Of a stretch of DNA of 64,000 bases, positions 9,442 through 18,773 are shown piece after piece. Under the pieces are notes generated by a model that made no database searches, was not told the origin of the DNA, and was given only the letters and a program-made list of their open reading frames with translations. This stretch comes from Rhodococcus pseudokoreensis (lineage in GTDB: Bacteria; Actinomycetota; Actinomycetes; Mycobacteriales; Mycobacteriaceae). The stretch lies in the NCBI RefSeq assembly GCF_017068395.1, contig NZ_CP070614.1, forward strand, positions 124,001-188,000, written 5' to 3'. Positions within the stretch are counted from its first letter, which is position 1. Every line of letters starts with the position of its first letter. The translations under genes were made by a program, and so were the position numbers.

Positions 9442-9632
9442 ACCGTCGACTCGTCCCGGCAATGGATCTGGAACCTCTGTTGTGCGAAGGTCGTTCACCC
9501 GCGGAGCCACAGGGGCCGGCGGGCACGTGTAGCCTTGTGGGTGCCGAGGGCCCGAACATGCGCGGTCAAGCCATGTCGTCCTCGGCGCCCGACCCGGCCC
9601 GATGTCACAGGGCCGAGAACTGGAGCGCCGCC

Positions 9633-9833
9633 ATGGCGTCGAACGCGACCTATGTGTCGAACCCTGAACGGGCACTGGAATCAACGCCGTCCTGCACGGC
9701 ATGTCCGCACAGCCCGGATTCCCACGATGCGCTCGGTATTCGGTTTTGCGCCGCGACCTCGGACCGAAACCTCGACCGAAACTGCATCTGCGCCGGCGAA
9801 CAGGCGACTGGACAGCACTACTCCCGGTACTGA
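9633..9833 (+). CDS. Small CxxC...C...CxC protein, probable zinc-binding
   Basis: 66 residues starting at an ATG with GGAG 7 nt upstream. Cysteines are spaced like a small metal site: SCTACPH, then LGIRFCAATS about 17 residues later, then RNCICAGE. This CxxC-P-H / HDxLxxRFC / RxCIC arrangement looks like a short zinc-binding protein common in actinobacteria, with no assigned role. No membrane helix or signal peptide is visible. It stands alone between the MarR gene and the DUF3040 gene. Confidence 0.5.
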   Translation: MASNATYVSNPERALESTPSCTACPHSPDSHDALGIRFCAATSDRNLDRNCICAGEQATGQHYSRY

Positions 9834-10236
9834 ACGAGAAGTTCAACTCGAAAAGCCAACCCAGGCATATCCACCCGATTCTCGGCGAGTACTACCGCAA
9901 CCCCTCTTCGCGCGGTGCGGGACCGGCACCCACGCGGCGACATCACCGACCGCACCAATCGGTGACCGTCGCTAGAAAAGGGGCAGCGGCGGTACCACCA
10001 CCTTTCCTGGCGCGCAATCCCCTTCGCGTCCGGCAGCGGCCAGGCTTCCCGCGGTGCCGGATATCGACCGTGATTTTCGCGGAGTCGCATACGGATCGAG
10101 CGGCGGGACCGGGTATGTGGTTCAGCGCGAGCGTCTTCGCGCACGAAAAAGGGGTCCACTACTGAACCACCGGCGAGGAGCGCAGTCAACCAGGGTGGAC
10201 GACGCCGCGCCTTCCGCGCTGCAAGCGAAACGTTTT
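9834..10236. other. Intergenic stretch, nothing recognised
   Basis: About 400 bp in which no frame has both a ribosome binding site and protein-like composition. It ends at the second MarR-type palindrome. Confidence 0.5.
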
Positions 10237-10251
10237 TATCGTGATACGATA
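10237..10251. promoter_or_regulatory. Probable MarR operator, site 2
   Basis: TATCGTGATACGATA has 6-bp arms (TATCGT/ACGATA) around GAT and is flanked by T- and A-runs. It differs from the palindrome at the MarR promoter (9055-9069) at two of 15 positions. It lies 57 bp before the GTG of the DUF3040 gene and overlaps an AT-rich, promoter-like stretch. Confidence 0.65.
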
Positions 10252-10307
10252 TAAAAAGTGGTCGTCCCGGCACCAAGACCTCGCCGGGGGAGTCCGGGAG
10301 GTGCGCT

Positions 10308-10712
10308 GTGCTCAGCGACGATGAACGAAATACTTTGTGCGAGATCGAACAACGGCTTCTCGCAAGCAGCCCGACGCTGCTCCGAGTGTTTCACGGCGTC
10401 ACACCGCGCCCACCATACGATCGCAGTGTGCGGACCCGACTGAGAGTGCTGGTGCTCGCGGTGACGTTCGGAGTGTTTGCACTGCGAGGTCCTCGCATTT
10501 TCAACGAAGCCGAGATCACCGTCCGGAAGAGTGCACCGACGCCACGCACAACACGGGCGGTGCCAGCACGCAACCGTCTGGCCGTCGGCGGTTCCCATTC
10601 CGCGAGCGCGATTCCGGTCAACACCGACACCGTCCGAATCCTCGATCCATCGACCGCATCCGGTGCTGTGCTCATACCATGGCCGCCCCGCGGGGCGCCG
10701 GCACCGCAATAA
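10308..10712 (+). CDS. DUF3040-type small membrane protein, C-terminus altered
   Basis: The N-terminus (LSDDERNTLCEIEQRLLASSP) matches DUF3040, a small actinobacterial membrane protein with a short cytoplasmic head and normally two helices. Here one hydrophobic helix (RVLVLAVTFGVFAL, near residues 45-58) is followed by about 75 polar Arg/Thr/Pro-rich residues instead of the second helix, suggesting a frameshift or deletion after residue 60. The GTG start has GGGAGG 6 nt upstream. The probable MarR operator at 10237 suggests regulated expression. Confidence 0.55.
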   Translation: MLSDDERNTLCEIEQRLLASSPTLLRVFHGVTPRPPYDRSVRTRLRVLVLAVTFGVFALRGPRIFNEAEITVRKSAPTPRTTRAVPARNRLAVGGSHSASAIPVNTDTVRILDPSTASGAVLIPWPPRGAPAPQ

Positions 10713-10878
10713 TTGGCGAACTCGGAAAGCCAACGCGCCGCACCTGATCGGACGCCTCCGCGAATCGAGGCGCTGCCCCGAGCAGCTAAACGCGGGGACG
10801 TGACGTAACTTCATCGATTGGCAGCAAGCCCGTGGTGACCGGGTATCGGTAGAGGCCACGGACGGATAGGAGAACACC

Positions 10879-11775
10879 ATGATTCTCTATGCGGTGGCCG
10901 TCATAGTCGGTCTCGGCCTACTCGGCCTGAGCTCGAGCATTCGCGTCGTCACACAGTTCGAACGCGGCGTCGTGTTTCGGTTCGGGCGCGTCCAGCCCGC
11001 CGTCCGCGGACCGGGCCTGATGTTGCTGATCCCGATCGCCGACCGGCTCGAGAAGGTGAACATGCAGATCATCACGATGCCGGTGCCCGCCCAGGACGGC
11101 ATCACCCGCGACAACGTGACCGTCCGGGTGGATGCGGTCGTCTACTTCAACGTCGCCGACCCGGTGCGAGTGGCAGTGGACGTGCAGGACTACGTCTCCG
11201 CGATCGGTCAGGTCGCACAGACGTCGCTGCGGTCGATCATCGGCAAGAGCGAACTCGACGACCTGCTGTCCAACAGGGAGGGCCTCAACCAGGGCTTGGA
11301 GCTGATGATCGACAGCCCCGCGCTGGGGTGGGGTGTGCAGATCGACCGGGTGGAGATCAAGGATGTGGTCCTCCCCGATTCGATGAAGCGGTCGATGTCG
11401 CGCCAGGCCGAGGCCGAACGTGAACGGCGGGCCCGCATCATCACCGCCGACGGCGAACTGCAAGCCTCCGCGAAACTGGCCCAGGCCGCCGAGACCATGA
11501 CGGAACATCCCGCCGCCCTGCAACTGCGGCTCCTGCAAACCGTCGTGGAAGTCGCGGCCGAGAAGAACTCGACCCTCGTGCTGCCGTTCCCGGTCGAGTT
11601 GCTCCGCTTTCTGGAACGAGCGACACCGCACACCGCCCATGCTCCGACGCGAACAGCCGAACCTACAACCACAACCACTCCGGCCAACGTGAACGACGAA
11701 CCGTCGACCCGGCACACACAACACACGCCCGTCGACGCCCGCGGATTCGCCCTCGAACAATCACGATTCGGATAG
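10879..11775 (+). CDS. Slipin (SPFH/Band 7 membrane scaffold protein)
   Basis: 298 residues: one N-terminal helix (residues 2-20), then the SPFH domain with FERGVVFRFGR, GPGLMLLIPIADRLEKV, the TRDNVTVRVDAVVYF strand and the VEIKDVVLPDSMKRSMSRQAEAER helix leading into a coiled coil. Slipins form oligomeric membrane scaffolds, often paired with an NfeD protease; no NfeD gene is next to it here. The last 60 residues are Thr/Pro-rich and probably disordered. GGATAGGAG precedes the ATG. Confidence 0.9.
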   Translation: MILYAVAVIVGLGLLGLSSSIRVVTQFERGVVFRFGRVQPAVRGPGLMLLIPIADRLEKVNMQIITMPVPAQDGITRDNVTVRVDAVVYFNVADPVRVAVDVQDYVSAIGQVAQTSLRSIIGKSELDDLLSNREGLNQGLELMIDSPALGWGVQIDRVEIKDVVLPDSMKRSMSRQAEAERERRARIITADGELQASAKLAQAAETMTEHPAALQLRLLQTVVEVAAEKNSTLVLPFPVELLRFLERATPHTAHAPTRTAEPTTTTTPANVNDEPSTRHTQHTPVDARGFALEQSRFG

Positions 11776-12114
11776 GACCAATAGACCCGTGTGGGTCCAG
11801 AGCAGTGACCGCCGGTTCCGTTTGGAGGGTCCTGGGTGGCAGGTGGTGTCGGGAGCTATGTTTGATCCCGACACCACGGTGACCTCTGTTGCGGCGGGAC
11901 TCGCGGCAGGGGGCAGGACCGTCACCCTGTGCCGTCCGGTTCCAGGATGTCGCCCTACGGGCCTGGGGGTCTGATTGCCCGCACTGACCTGCGACCGACC
12001 CGCCACTGCCCCGCGGACCACGGCCCCGTTCTGACCGCGGCCGGACGGCACGGCTCGATGTGCGGGCCGGAGGTTCATGGATGCGATGAGAGTTCAGCCC
12101 GACCTATGGGGATG
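11776..12114. other. Intergenic stretch with a short inverted repeat
   Basis: About 340 bp. GACCC-GTGT-GGGTC near 11785 forms a short inverted repeat just after the slipin stop and could be a weak terminator or operator. A 61-codon frame begins there without a ribosome binding site and is not convincing. Confidence 0.35.
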
Positions 12115-12471
12115 TCAGAACTGATTCGAGATCCACTCGCGCAAGACCACGGCTTGGTTGTGCTCGAGGTCCTTCGCCGAATACAGCAGCACCACAGTCC
12201 CGTTCCGCGCCGCCTCGACGATCGGCTGGGCGGCAGTGCGATTGGTATCAAGTTCCTGAAGATAGCGTGTGCGGAACTCCGGAAACCGATCCGCCTGGTG
12301 GCCGAACCAGGTCCGCAGTTCCGTACTGGGCGCCACCTCCTTGATCCAGGCGTCGCAGTCGAGGTCCGCTTTCGCGATGCCCCTTGGCCAGAGTCGATCT
12401 ACCAAGAAGGTTGGCGATGTCTTCTTAGTGCCGCGAGCGTCATAGGCTCGCACCAACTCGATCGGGCCCAT
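12115..12471 (-). CDS. DUF488 family protein
   Basis: 118 residues when started at the ATG at 12471. It carries the typical features: VRAYDARGTKKTSPTFLVDRLWPRGI, WIKEVAPSTELRTWFGH, FRTRYLQEL and the C-terminal VVLLYSAKDLEHNQAVVLREWI. The family is widespread and uncharacterised. Upstream on the opposite strand lies a remnant of a heavy-metal ATPase. Confidence 0.82.
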   Translation of the reverse strand: MGPIELVRAYDARGTKKTSPTFLVDRLWPRGIAKADLDCDAWIKEVAPSTELRTWFGHQADRFPEFRTRYLQELDTNRTAAQPIVEAARNGTVVLLYSAKDLEHNQAVVLREWISNQF

Positions 12472-12549
12472 AGATCGATCATGACACGAAATGACGGTGC
12501 CCACAACGAATGACAAACCCGCGGTGCACTGTGGCGGTGAAGATCGCGG

Positions 12550-12705
12550 ACACCGCGCCGGCAACCGTGTCGTGGTGGCGGCGGGCGCCTTCGCCGGCCA
12601 CGCCACGATGTCCATCGGGATGCTCGTGCACGAACTGTCGGTGCTCGTGGCCATCGTCAACCCGATGCGCCTGTTCGTCGGAGGGGTATCGGCTCCGCAC
12701 ATCAC
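12550..12705 (+). pseudogene. C-terminal remnant of a P-type metal ATPase
   Basis: The frame reads VVVAAGAFAGHATMSIGMLVHELSVL and VAIVNPMRLF, resembling the last two transmembrane helices of P1B-type metal-transporting ATPases (LVHE.SVL...N..RLL). The ATP-binding core is absent and there is no start signal, so it is a fragment. The frame runs on to 12775 in unrelated sequence. Confidence 0.5.
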
Positions 12706-12837
12706 GCGGCGCCCCTCGGTGCGAGAGAGGGTCCGCACCGGGTTTTCCGATCCGTCGATCGGACCGCTGAGCTAGCCTGTGGACAATCCGAGACGAGCTC
12801 CCCGAAAACGTAATTGACGAGGTTGGAGTCGATAACC

Positions 12838-13632
12838 ATGTCTGTCCCCATGAACAGCGAGGGCTCGGGTTCCGTAGCGCTACCGCCGGTCCCCGAAGGC
12901 GCCGTGATGGTCACGTTGAAGATTCGCCGTTTCAGCCCCGAGGACCCGGGCAAGGCCGGATGGGCGAGCTTCGAGGTTCCGTGTCTGCCCACCGATCGGT
13001 TGCTCAACCTGCTCACCTACGTCAAGGGGTATCTCGACGGGACCCTGACCTTCCGCCGCTCGTGCGCGCACGGCGTGTGCGGATCGGATGCAATGGTCGT
13101 CAACGGAGTCAACCGGCTCGCGTGCAAGGTGCTCATGCGCGACATGCTGCAGAAAGACGGTAAGAACACCACTGTCACGATCGCACCCCTCAAGGGACTC
13201 CCGGTCGAGAAGGATCTCGTCGTCGACATGGAGCCGTTCTTCTCGGCGTACCGCCAGATCAAACCGTTCCTGATGACATCGGGTCAGGAGCCCACCCGCG
13301 AGCGGATCCAGTCCCAGGCCGATCGTGCCCGGTACGATGACACCACCAAGTGCATCCTGTGCGCGTGCTGTACCGAGTCGTGCCCGGTGTATTGGGCGGA
13401 TGGTAGCTATTTCGGGCCGGCCGCCATCGTCAACGCCCATCGCTTCATTTTCGACAGCCGCGACGAAGGCGCCGGGGAGCGGATGGACATTCTCAACGGC
13501 GTCGACGGCGTCTGGCGTTGCCGCACCACGTTCAATTGCACCGACGCTTGTCCGCGCGGAATCAAGGTGACGCAAGCGATCACCGAAGTCAAACGCGCGT
13601 TGCTGTTCAACCGCAAGGCAGTAGTGCGGTAG
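12838..13632 (+). CDS. sdhB: Succinate dehydrogenase/fumarate reductase iron-sulfur subunit
   Basis: 264 residues. The N-terminal plant-type ferredoxin domain holds the 2Fe-2S ligands (RRSCAHGVCGSDAM and the later ACKVL), and the C-terminal domain has the 4Fe-4S and 3Fe-4S motifs (CILCACCTESCP and FNCTDACPRG). It carries electrons from the flavoprotein SdhA to the quinone site. The ATG at 12838 is chosen because GGAG lies 9 nt upstream. SdhA, SdhC and SdhD are missing on both sides, so the product must join a complex encoded elsewhere or be a spare copy. Confidence 0.93.
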   Translation: MSVPMNSEGSGSVALPPVPEGAVMVTLKIRRFSPEDPGKAGWASFEVPCLPTDRLLNLLTYVKGYLDGTLTFRRSCAHGVCGSDAMVVNGVNRLACKVLMRDMLQKDGKNTTVTIAPLKGLPVEKDLVVDMEPFFSAYRQIKPFLMTSGQEPTRERIQSQADRARYDDTTKCILCACCTESCPVYWADGSYFGPAAIVNAHRFIFDSRDEGAGERMDILNGVDGVWRCRTTFNCTDACPRGIKVTQAITEVKRALLFNRKAVVR

Positions 13633-13796
13633 CCGCACGAGTTCTGCACCATCGCCAGGCCTTTAGCGGGTTCGTGAGGCCCTGGAGTGGCGGGAACGAA
13701 AAGGCGTCACCCTGTTGCTCGGGCCCGCGGCGCGGTGACCCGCTCGGCCAGGGTTGCTGGCCGGCGGTCGCTGCCCCGGTGGGTATGGCGAGCCGC

Positions 13797-16595
13797 TCAG
13801 GTGACGAGGAGCTGTCGCAGCACGTATTGCAGTATCCCGCCGTGGCGGAAGTATCCCGCCTCCGCGGGGGTATCGATCCGCACGGTGGCGCGGAATTCCT
13901 GTACTTGACCATGGTGGTGGGCTCGGACGGTGACCTCGGTAGGGAAGTCCGCGCCCGGGTCGCCGCCTTCGAGTCCGGTGATCGAGTATTCCTCTTCACC
14001 GGTCAGGCCGAGGCTTTCGCGGGTGTGACCGGGCGGGAATTGCAGGGGCAGTACCCCCATGCCGATCAGGTTGGAGCGGTGGATGCGCTCGAACGACGTC
14101 GCGAGGACCGCTTTGACCCCGAGGAGCAGTGTTCCCTTGGCCGCCCAGTCGCGTGAGGACCCGGATCCGTATTCGGCGCCGGCGAGGATGATCAGCGGAG
14201 TGCCCTCGGCGGCGTAGGCGTTCGCGGCGTCGAAGATGCTCATCTCCTGCCCGTCGGGGAGGTGGCGGGTGACGCCGCCCTCCGTGCCCGGGGCCAGCAG
14301 ATTCCGCAGGCGGATGTTGGCGAAGGTGCCGCGGATCATCACCTCGTGGTTGCCGCGACGGGATCCGTAGGAGTTGAAGTCGGGCGGTTCGACGCCATGC
14401 TCGCGCAGGTAGATACCGGCCGGGCTGTCGCGGCGGATCGTGCCCGCGGGTGAGATGTGGTCGGTGGTCACCGAATCCCCCAACATGACCAGCACCCGGG
14501 CGCCGGTGATGTCGGAGATCGGTTGCGGTTCGGGCTGTATGCCGTCGAAGTACGGTGGCCGCCGCACATAGGTGGAGTCCTCGTGCCATTCGAATATCTC
14601 GCCGGAGGCGACATCGAGGCCGCGCCAGTTGTCGTCGCCGGCAAAGACATTCGCGTAGCCGTCGGTGAACATCTGTGATTGCAGGCATTCGTCGATGACT
14701 GCCTTGACCTCCTCGGTGCTCGGCCAGATGTCGCGCAAGTACACCGGCTGCCCGTCCGACCCTGTCCCGATCGGGTCGTGGAGCACGTCGGCGAGCATGG
14801 TCCCGGCGAGTGCGTAGGTGATGACCAGCGGCGGGGAGGTGAGGAAGTTCATCTTGCATTCGGCGTGGATGCGGCCCTCGAAGTTGCGGTTCCCGGACAG
14901 CACCGCGCAGGCGGTCAGATCGTGTCCGGTGACCGCGTCGCTGACCTGGGGGATCAGCGGACCGGAGTTACCGATGCAGGTGGTGCAGCCGTAGCCGACG
15001 AGTCCGAAACCGAGCTGTTCCAGATAGGGGGTCAGCCCGGCCCGTTCGTAGTAGTCGGTGACCACCCGCGATCCCGGGGCCAGCGACGTCTTCACCCACG
15101 GTTTACGGGTCAGGCCCGCCTGCACGGCCTTCTTCGCCAGCAGGCCCGCGCCGATCATCACCGACGGGTTCGAGGTGTTGGTGCACGAGGTGATCGCGGC
15201 GATGACCACGTGCCCGTGATCGACACTGTGCACCGCGCCGTCGAGGACCACCTCCACCGGGTCGGAGGGCCATTCATGGCTCTTCCCACACCGGCACGGT
15301 GCCGCCGGCCCATCCGATGCGCGGTCGTGGTCGACCGCGATCGGGTCGCTGGCGGGGAATGACTCGTCGGATGCCTCGTCGAGGCCGGCATCCAGCGCAG
15401 TCGGCAATGGTTGGTCCGCCAGCAACGACCCGACGGCGTGCGGCGCGCTGGCCAGCGGGATGCGGTCCTGGGGTCGTTTCGGGCCCGCGATGGAGGGCTC
15501 GACGGTGGCGAGGTCGAGCTCGACGGTGTGACTGTAAACGGGTTCTTGATCGGGGTCGTGCCACATTCCTTGTTCTTTGGCATAGGCCTCGACGAGTCGG
15601 ATCTGCTGCTCGGGTCGCCCGGTCAGGCGCAGATAGTTGAGGGTTTCGTCGTCGATGGGGAAGATGGCGCAGGTCGAACCGTATTCGGGGCTCATGTTTC
15701 CCAGGGTCGCCCGGTTCGCCAACGGAACGTTGGCGACACCAGGGCCGTAGAACTCCACGAATTTGCCGACGACCCCGGTCTTGCGGAGCAATTCGGCGAT
15801 GGTGAGGACGAGGTCGGTGGCGGTGGTGCCCTCGGGTAGGGCGCCGGTGAGTTTGAGCCCGAGGACCTGCGGCAGGAGCATGCTCATCGGCTGGCCGAGC
15901 ATGGCTGCTTCTGCCTCGATCCCGCCGACTCCCCAACCGAGCACGCCGAGGCCGTTGATCATCGGGGTGTGCGAGTCGGTGCCGACGAGAGTGTCCGGGT
16001 AGGCGAGAGGGCCGTCCGGTGTGTCCCGTGTGAACAACACGCGGGCCAGGTATTCCAGGTTGACCTGATGGCAGATGCCGGTATCGGGTGGCACGACCAG
16101 AAAATCGTCGAAGGCATGCTGCGCCCACCGCAACAGTTGGTAGCGCTCCTTGTTGCGGGAGAACTCGAGGTCGGCGTTGATCCGGTAGGCGTCGGGCCGA
16201 CCGAAGACGTCCGCGATCACCGAGTGATCGATGACCAATTCGGTGGGTATGAGCGGGTTGATCTTTCGCGGGTCGCCGCCCAGCGCCGTCATCGCGTCCC
16301 GCATCGCCACCAGGTCGACCACACACGGCACGCCGGTGAAGTCCTGCATCAGCACCCGGGCGGGGGTGAATTGGATCTCGGTGTGGCCGGGATTGCGCGG
16401 CGACCAGGACGCCAGGGCCGAGACCTGCCCGGCGGTGACCAGGCGGCCGTCCTCGTTGCGGAGCAAATTCTCCAACAACACCTTCACACTGTAGGGAAGC
16501 TGCACGTCGGTCTCGATCGCATCCAGCCGGTAGATGCCGTACGTCTGGTCTGCGACCGTCAGTGTGGAGCGCGCGCCGAAACTGTTGCCGCTCAC
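13797..16595 (-). CDS. acn: Aconitate hydratase (AcnA/IRP type)
   Basis: 932 residues; isomerises citrate and isocitrate in the TCA cycle. Signatures include [22 protein letters not shown], cluster-ligand segments SCTNTSN and [23 protein letters not shown], and the catalytic serine in [12 protein letters not shown]. The GTG start overlaps the stop of the AhpD-like gene by 4 bp (GTGA), so the two are translationally coupled. An acidic linker near residues 380-420 contains [13 protein letters not shown] and a CRCGKSH patch. A DosR-like box lies upstream of the operon. Confidence 0.93.
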   Translation of the reverse strand: MSGNSFGARSTLTVADQTYGIYRLDAIETDVQLPYSVKVLLENLLRNEDGRLVTAGQVSALASWSPRNPGHTEIQFTPARVLMQDFTGVPCVVDLVAMRDAMTALGGDPRKINPLIPTELVIDHSVIADVFGRPDAYRINADLEFSRNKERYQLLRWAQHAFDDFLVVPPDTGICHQVNLEYLARVLFTRDTPDGPLAYPDTLVGTDSHTPMINGLGVLGWGVGGIEAEAAMLGQPMSMLLPQVLGLKLTGALPEGTTATDLVLTIAELLRKTGVVGKFVEFYGPGVANVPLANRATLGNMSPEYGSTCAIFPIDDETLNYLRLTGRPEQQIRLVEAYAKEQGMWHDPDQEPVYSHTVELDLATVEPSIAGPKRPQDRIPLASAPHAVGSLLADQPLPTALDAGLDEASDESFPASDPIAVDHDRASDGPAAPCRCGKSHEWPSDPVEVVLDGAVHSVDHGHVVIAAITSCTNTSNPSVMIGAGLLAKKAVQAGLTRKPWVKTSLAPGSRVVTDYYERAGLTPYLEQLGFGLVGYGCTTCIGNSGPLIPQVSDAVTGHDLTACAVLSGNRNFEGRIHAECKMNFLTSPPLVITYALAGTMLADVLHDPIGTGSDGQPVYLRDIWPSTEEVKAVIDECLQSQMFTDGYANVFAGDDNWRGLDVASGEIFEWHEDSTYVRRPPYFDGIQPEPQPISDITGARVLVMLGDSVTTDHISPAGTIRRDSPAGIYLREHGVEPPDFNSYGSRRGNHEVMIRGTFANIRLRNLLAPGTEGGVTRHLPDGQEMSIFDAANAYAAEGTPLIILAGAEYGSGSSRDWAAKGTLLLGVKAVLATSFERIHRSNLIGMGVLPLQFPPGHTRESLGLTGEEEYSITGLEGGDPGADFPTEVTVRAHHHGQVQEFRATVRIDTPAEAGYFRHGGILQYVLRQLLVT

Positions 16596-16951
16596 GGTTC
16601 GGGCTCCCCGGTAGAGGTGTGGACACGATGGTTCATCGCGTTCAGGGCCAGCGTGGAGTGCGCGAACGCACCACCGGCCCGCATTTCCGCCGCGACCCAG
16701 ATGGCTTCCATGATTTCCTCCGGTTCGGCGCCCGTGCGGCGGGCCAGTTTGGTGTGCCCGGTGATGCAGTAGGGGCATTGCGTCACATGGGCGACCGCGA
16801 CCGCGATCAGCTGTTTCGTCTTCCCCGGCAGCGCACCGTCGGCGAAGACGGCGCGACTGAAATCCTCGAAGGCGTCGTGAATCCCGGGTGCGAGCGCCTT
16901 TCGACGCTCCGAAATCTCCGGCGTGGTGGGCTGATACAGCGACTCGGGCAT
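16592..16951 (-). CDS. AhpD-like carboxymuconolactone decarboxylase family protein
   Basis: 119 residues of the AhpD fold with the redox-active CxxC in QCPYCITGH near residue 60. Such proteins are small alkylhydroperoxidase-like or peroxiredoxin-recycling enzymes. AGGAGG precedes the ATG at 16951. It is the first gene of an operon with aconitase, whose 4Fe-4S cluster is oxidant-sensitive, so a protective role is plausible but inferred. The DosR-like box at 17053-17067 is about 100 bp upstream. Confidence 0.87.
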   Translation of the reverse strand: MPESLYQPTTPEISERRKALAPGIHDAFEDFSRAVFADGALPGKTKQLIAVAVAHVTQCPYCITGHTKLARRTGAEPEEIMEAIWVAAEMRAGGAFAHSTLALNAMNHRVHTSTGEPEP

Positions 16952-17052
16952 ACAGCTGTCCTCCTGTTTCAGCGTTGCCAGCCGTAGCACAGACACCGCA
17001 GCAGCAGCGCGGACCTTCGCCTGCCACCATAACCCGTCCGCATCAAATTGCC

Positions 17053-17067
17053 AGGGCCGAATGTCCC
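17053..17067 (-). promoter_or_regulatory. DosR-like box upstream of ahpD-acn
   Basis: Read on the minus strand, GGGACATTCGGCCCT differs at one base from the mycobacterial DosR consensus GGGACTTTNGGCCCT. It lies about 100 bp before the AhpD start. A second, exact copy lies at 50496-50510. Confidence 0.6.
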
Positions 17068-17292
17068 CACTTCCACGACCGGTCCGGTGGCTCAATGGTG
17101 CAAACTGAGGGGGCGATCTGCAGGACAGTGTGGGACGAGTGAACATTGGCCCGATTCGCTTGCCGCATTGCGCGGCGCGATGGTGTCGGAGGACAATAGT
17201 GGATGCGTGCGTTCCGATCTGAGCGACGACACCAACCCACCCCGTGAGCGGTACGGTGAAGATCACGGACCGCCCGGGCGTAGGAGATGAAG

Positions 17293-17706
17293 ATGTGCGC
17301 TGCCAAGGTTGCCTCGTCGGTGATGCAAGTGGCCGAGCTGGATCGGTCGGTGAAGTACTACTGCGACGTCTTCGCCTGCCGTGTCGCTGTGCGCGAGCCC
17401 GATGCAGCACTCCTTTTGACGCCGGATAACTTTCAGATCTACATGTATGCGAAGAAGGGGGCATCGACCCGTCGCGGGGTAAGCGTCATCGGTGTCCACT
17501 ACGTCATGTGGTCCGCCGACACCGAGGAAGAGTTGGAGCGGATCACCGAGCGACTACACGCATATGATGCGGCCACATACACGCAGACGGTCGGCGGGGT
17601 GACGTTCGTGGATGGTTGCGACCCGGACGGTATCCGTGTGATCGTCGCCTACCCTGGCCCCGAGCAGCTACCGCGGGAGCTGATCGCGCAACGATTCCAC
17701 GGGTGA
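17293..17706 (+). CDS. VOC (glyoxalase/bleomycin-resistance fold) protein
   Basis: About 137 residues of a single vicinal-oxygen-chelate domain: VMQVAELDRSVKYYCDVFAC at the start, a central VIGVHYVMWS strand and a C-terminal FVDGCDPDGIRVIVAYPGP. Members include lyases, dioxygenases and resistance proteins, so the substrate cannot be assigned. The ATG at 17293 follows GGAG by 6 nt; an ATG at 17287 is an alternative. Confidence 0.75.
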   Translation: MCAAKVASSVMQVAELDRSVKYYCDVFACRVAVREPDAALLLTPDNFQIYMYAKKGASTRRGVSVIGVHYVMWSADTEEELERITERLHAYDAATYTQTVGGVTFVDGCDPDGIRVIVAYPGPEQLPRELIAQRFHG

Positions 17707-17715
17707 CCACGGGGG

Positions 17716-18009
17716 GTGACCACGGGCGTTGGCGCATCCGCCACGCCGGCAGACGAGCGTCCTCTGATCGAATGCGACCGCGCCGGCGTATGGCTACTTC
17801 ACGACGACGAGTTACGCAAACGGATCGCAGGCGCCGAGGTCATGATCGACCGACGACAACGTCGAGTACACGATGAGGCCATAGCCTTCAGAGGTACTGT
17901 CGACGTTCGGACAACACCGCTGACATTGACCGAGCGGCACATCCCCGGCCTGACACTAGGTGCGGATTTCGCCAATCAAGGGGTTCCATTTGCTGATGAG
18001 GACCTTTGA
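17716..18009 (+). CDS. Hypothetical protein, uncertain
   Basis: A 97-codon frame 9 bp after the VOC gene, starting with GTG in a G-rich context. The middle (VWLLHDDELRKRIAGAEVMI and EAIAFRGTVD) has protein-like composition, but the last 18 codons overlap the end of the YciI gene on the other strand and look like antisense sequence. It may be a truncated gene. No family recognised. Confidence 0.3.
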   Translation: MTTGVGASATPADERPLIECDRAGVWLLHDDELRKRIAGAEVMIDRRQRRVHDEAIAFRGTVDVRTTPLTLTERHIPGLTLGADFANQGVPFADEDL

Positions 18010-18240
18010 GACGAGGTTTGCCTGAGCAAATGGATCGTGCGTGAACAGACGTGTGACGGTGTCTTCGTCGGCAGCGTCGACGATGAACTGGGCGCCGGTA
18101 CGGTCGGCGAGGGGACCCGATGACAGCACCACCTTGCGGCGGACCAATTCGGCGAGCCACGCATGGTGGTCTGTTCGGTGATCATCACGACCGGAGGATG
18201 TTTCGGGACTGTAGGTGTATTCGACGACGAACATGGGCAT
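17956..18240 (-). CDS. YciI family protein
   Basis: 94 residues. It begins MPMFVVEYTYSPET and has the characteristic HHAWLAELVRRKVVLSSGPLAD segment and a DPFAQANLV stretch near the C-terminus, as in YciI-like proteins (ferredoxin-like fold, sometimes monooxygenase- or dehydratase-like). The function here is unknown. A GGGCCGAAA half-box of weak DosR type lies about 70 bp upstream. Confidence 0.78.
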   Translation of the reverse strand: MPMFVVEYTYSPETSSGRDDHRTDHHAWLAELVRRKVVLSSGPLADRTGAQFIVDAADEDTVTRLFTHDPFAQANLVSKVLISKWNPLIGEIRT

Positions 18241-18344
18241 GCTCTTCTCGTTCCCTCGTGAGCCGACCTATCCAGTGTGCAACCACGCTCGAAACATTAC
18301 CAATCCTTTGGGCCGAAATTTCTTGCGGCGACGGTAGTCTGCGG

Positions 18345-18700
18345 CCAACCCCGTAGCGGATGTTCTCGGCCGAGAGCTCCCTCTCGAGCAGTGCCTCGCG
18401 CACGCCGAGCATGAAGGGCAGCGGCAGACAAAGGTAGGCGTGGGTGCCGGGTGCGATGGTGATCTCGGCGAAGTCGGCGCGGCCTTCGCGGAGGCGCCTT
18501 CGGGTCGGCGTCAACCACCGCCTTGATATCCGTCAACCACCGCCTTGATATCCGCGGAGTGGAGCAGCTCATCCACTCCTCGCTGTCGGGTCGACCGTGT
18601 CCCACGGAAGTCAACATCGTCGAAATCGTTGTGCACCAAAAGGATCTGAACCGGGATCCGGTCCAGCAGCGCATAGTCCGGCAACGACTTCGAGCCACGT
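18345..18700 (-). pseudogene. Decayed flavohemoprotein/ferredoxin-reductase C-terminus
   Basis: One frame reads ITIAPGTHAYLCLPLPFMLG followed by VREALLERELSAENIRYGV, matching the NAD-binding C-terminus of flavohemoglobin-type reductases (THAYLCGPLPFM, IRYEVFGP) with the central Gly changed to Leu. Upstream, IPVQILLVHNDFDDVDFRGT lies in another frame. A 22-bp tandem duplication (18509-18552) and at least one more indel separate the pieces. No globin domain remains. Confidence 0.5.
18509..18552. repeat. 22-bp tandem duplication
   Basis: CGTCAACCACCGCCTTGATATC occurs twice head to tail with no mismatch. Since 22 is not a multiple of three, it shifts the frame of the decayed reductase around it. 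Confidence 0.9.
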
Positions 18701-18773
18701 TGGTTACATCGATGTCGTGGCGGTAGCCGATCGTCAGCAGTTCGGAGAACGCGTCGTCGTGGTCGTAGCTGTG

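Noticed and set aside
13640..13790. Inverted repeats between sdhB and acn as a terminator
   Set aside because: The CCAGGCCT/AGGCCCTGG and GTCACC/GGTGAC arms are short or imperfect and have no T-run.
18300..18330. GGGCCGAAATTTC upstream of the YciI gene as a DosR box
   Set aside because: Only one half-site is good; about 11 of 15 positions match, which is not enough in GC-rich DNA.
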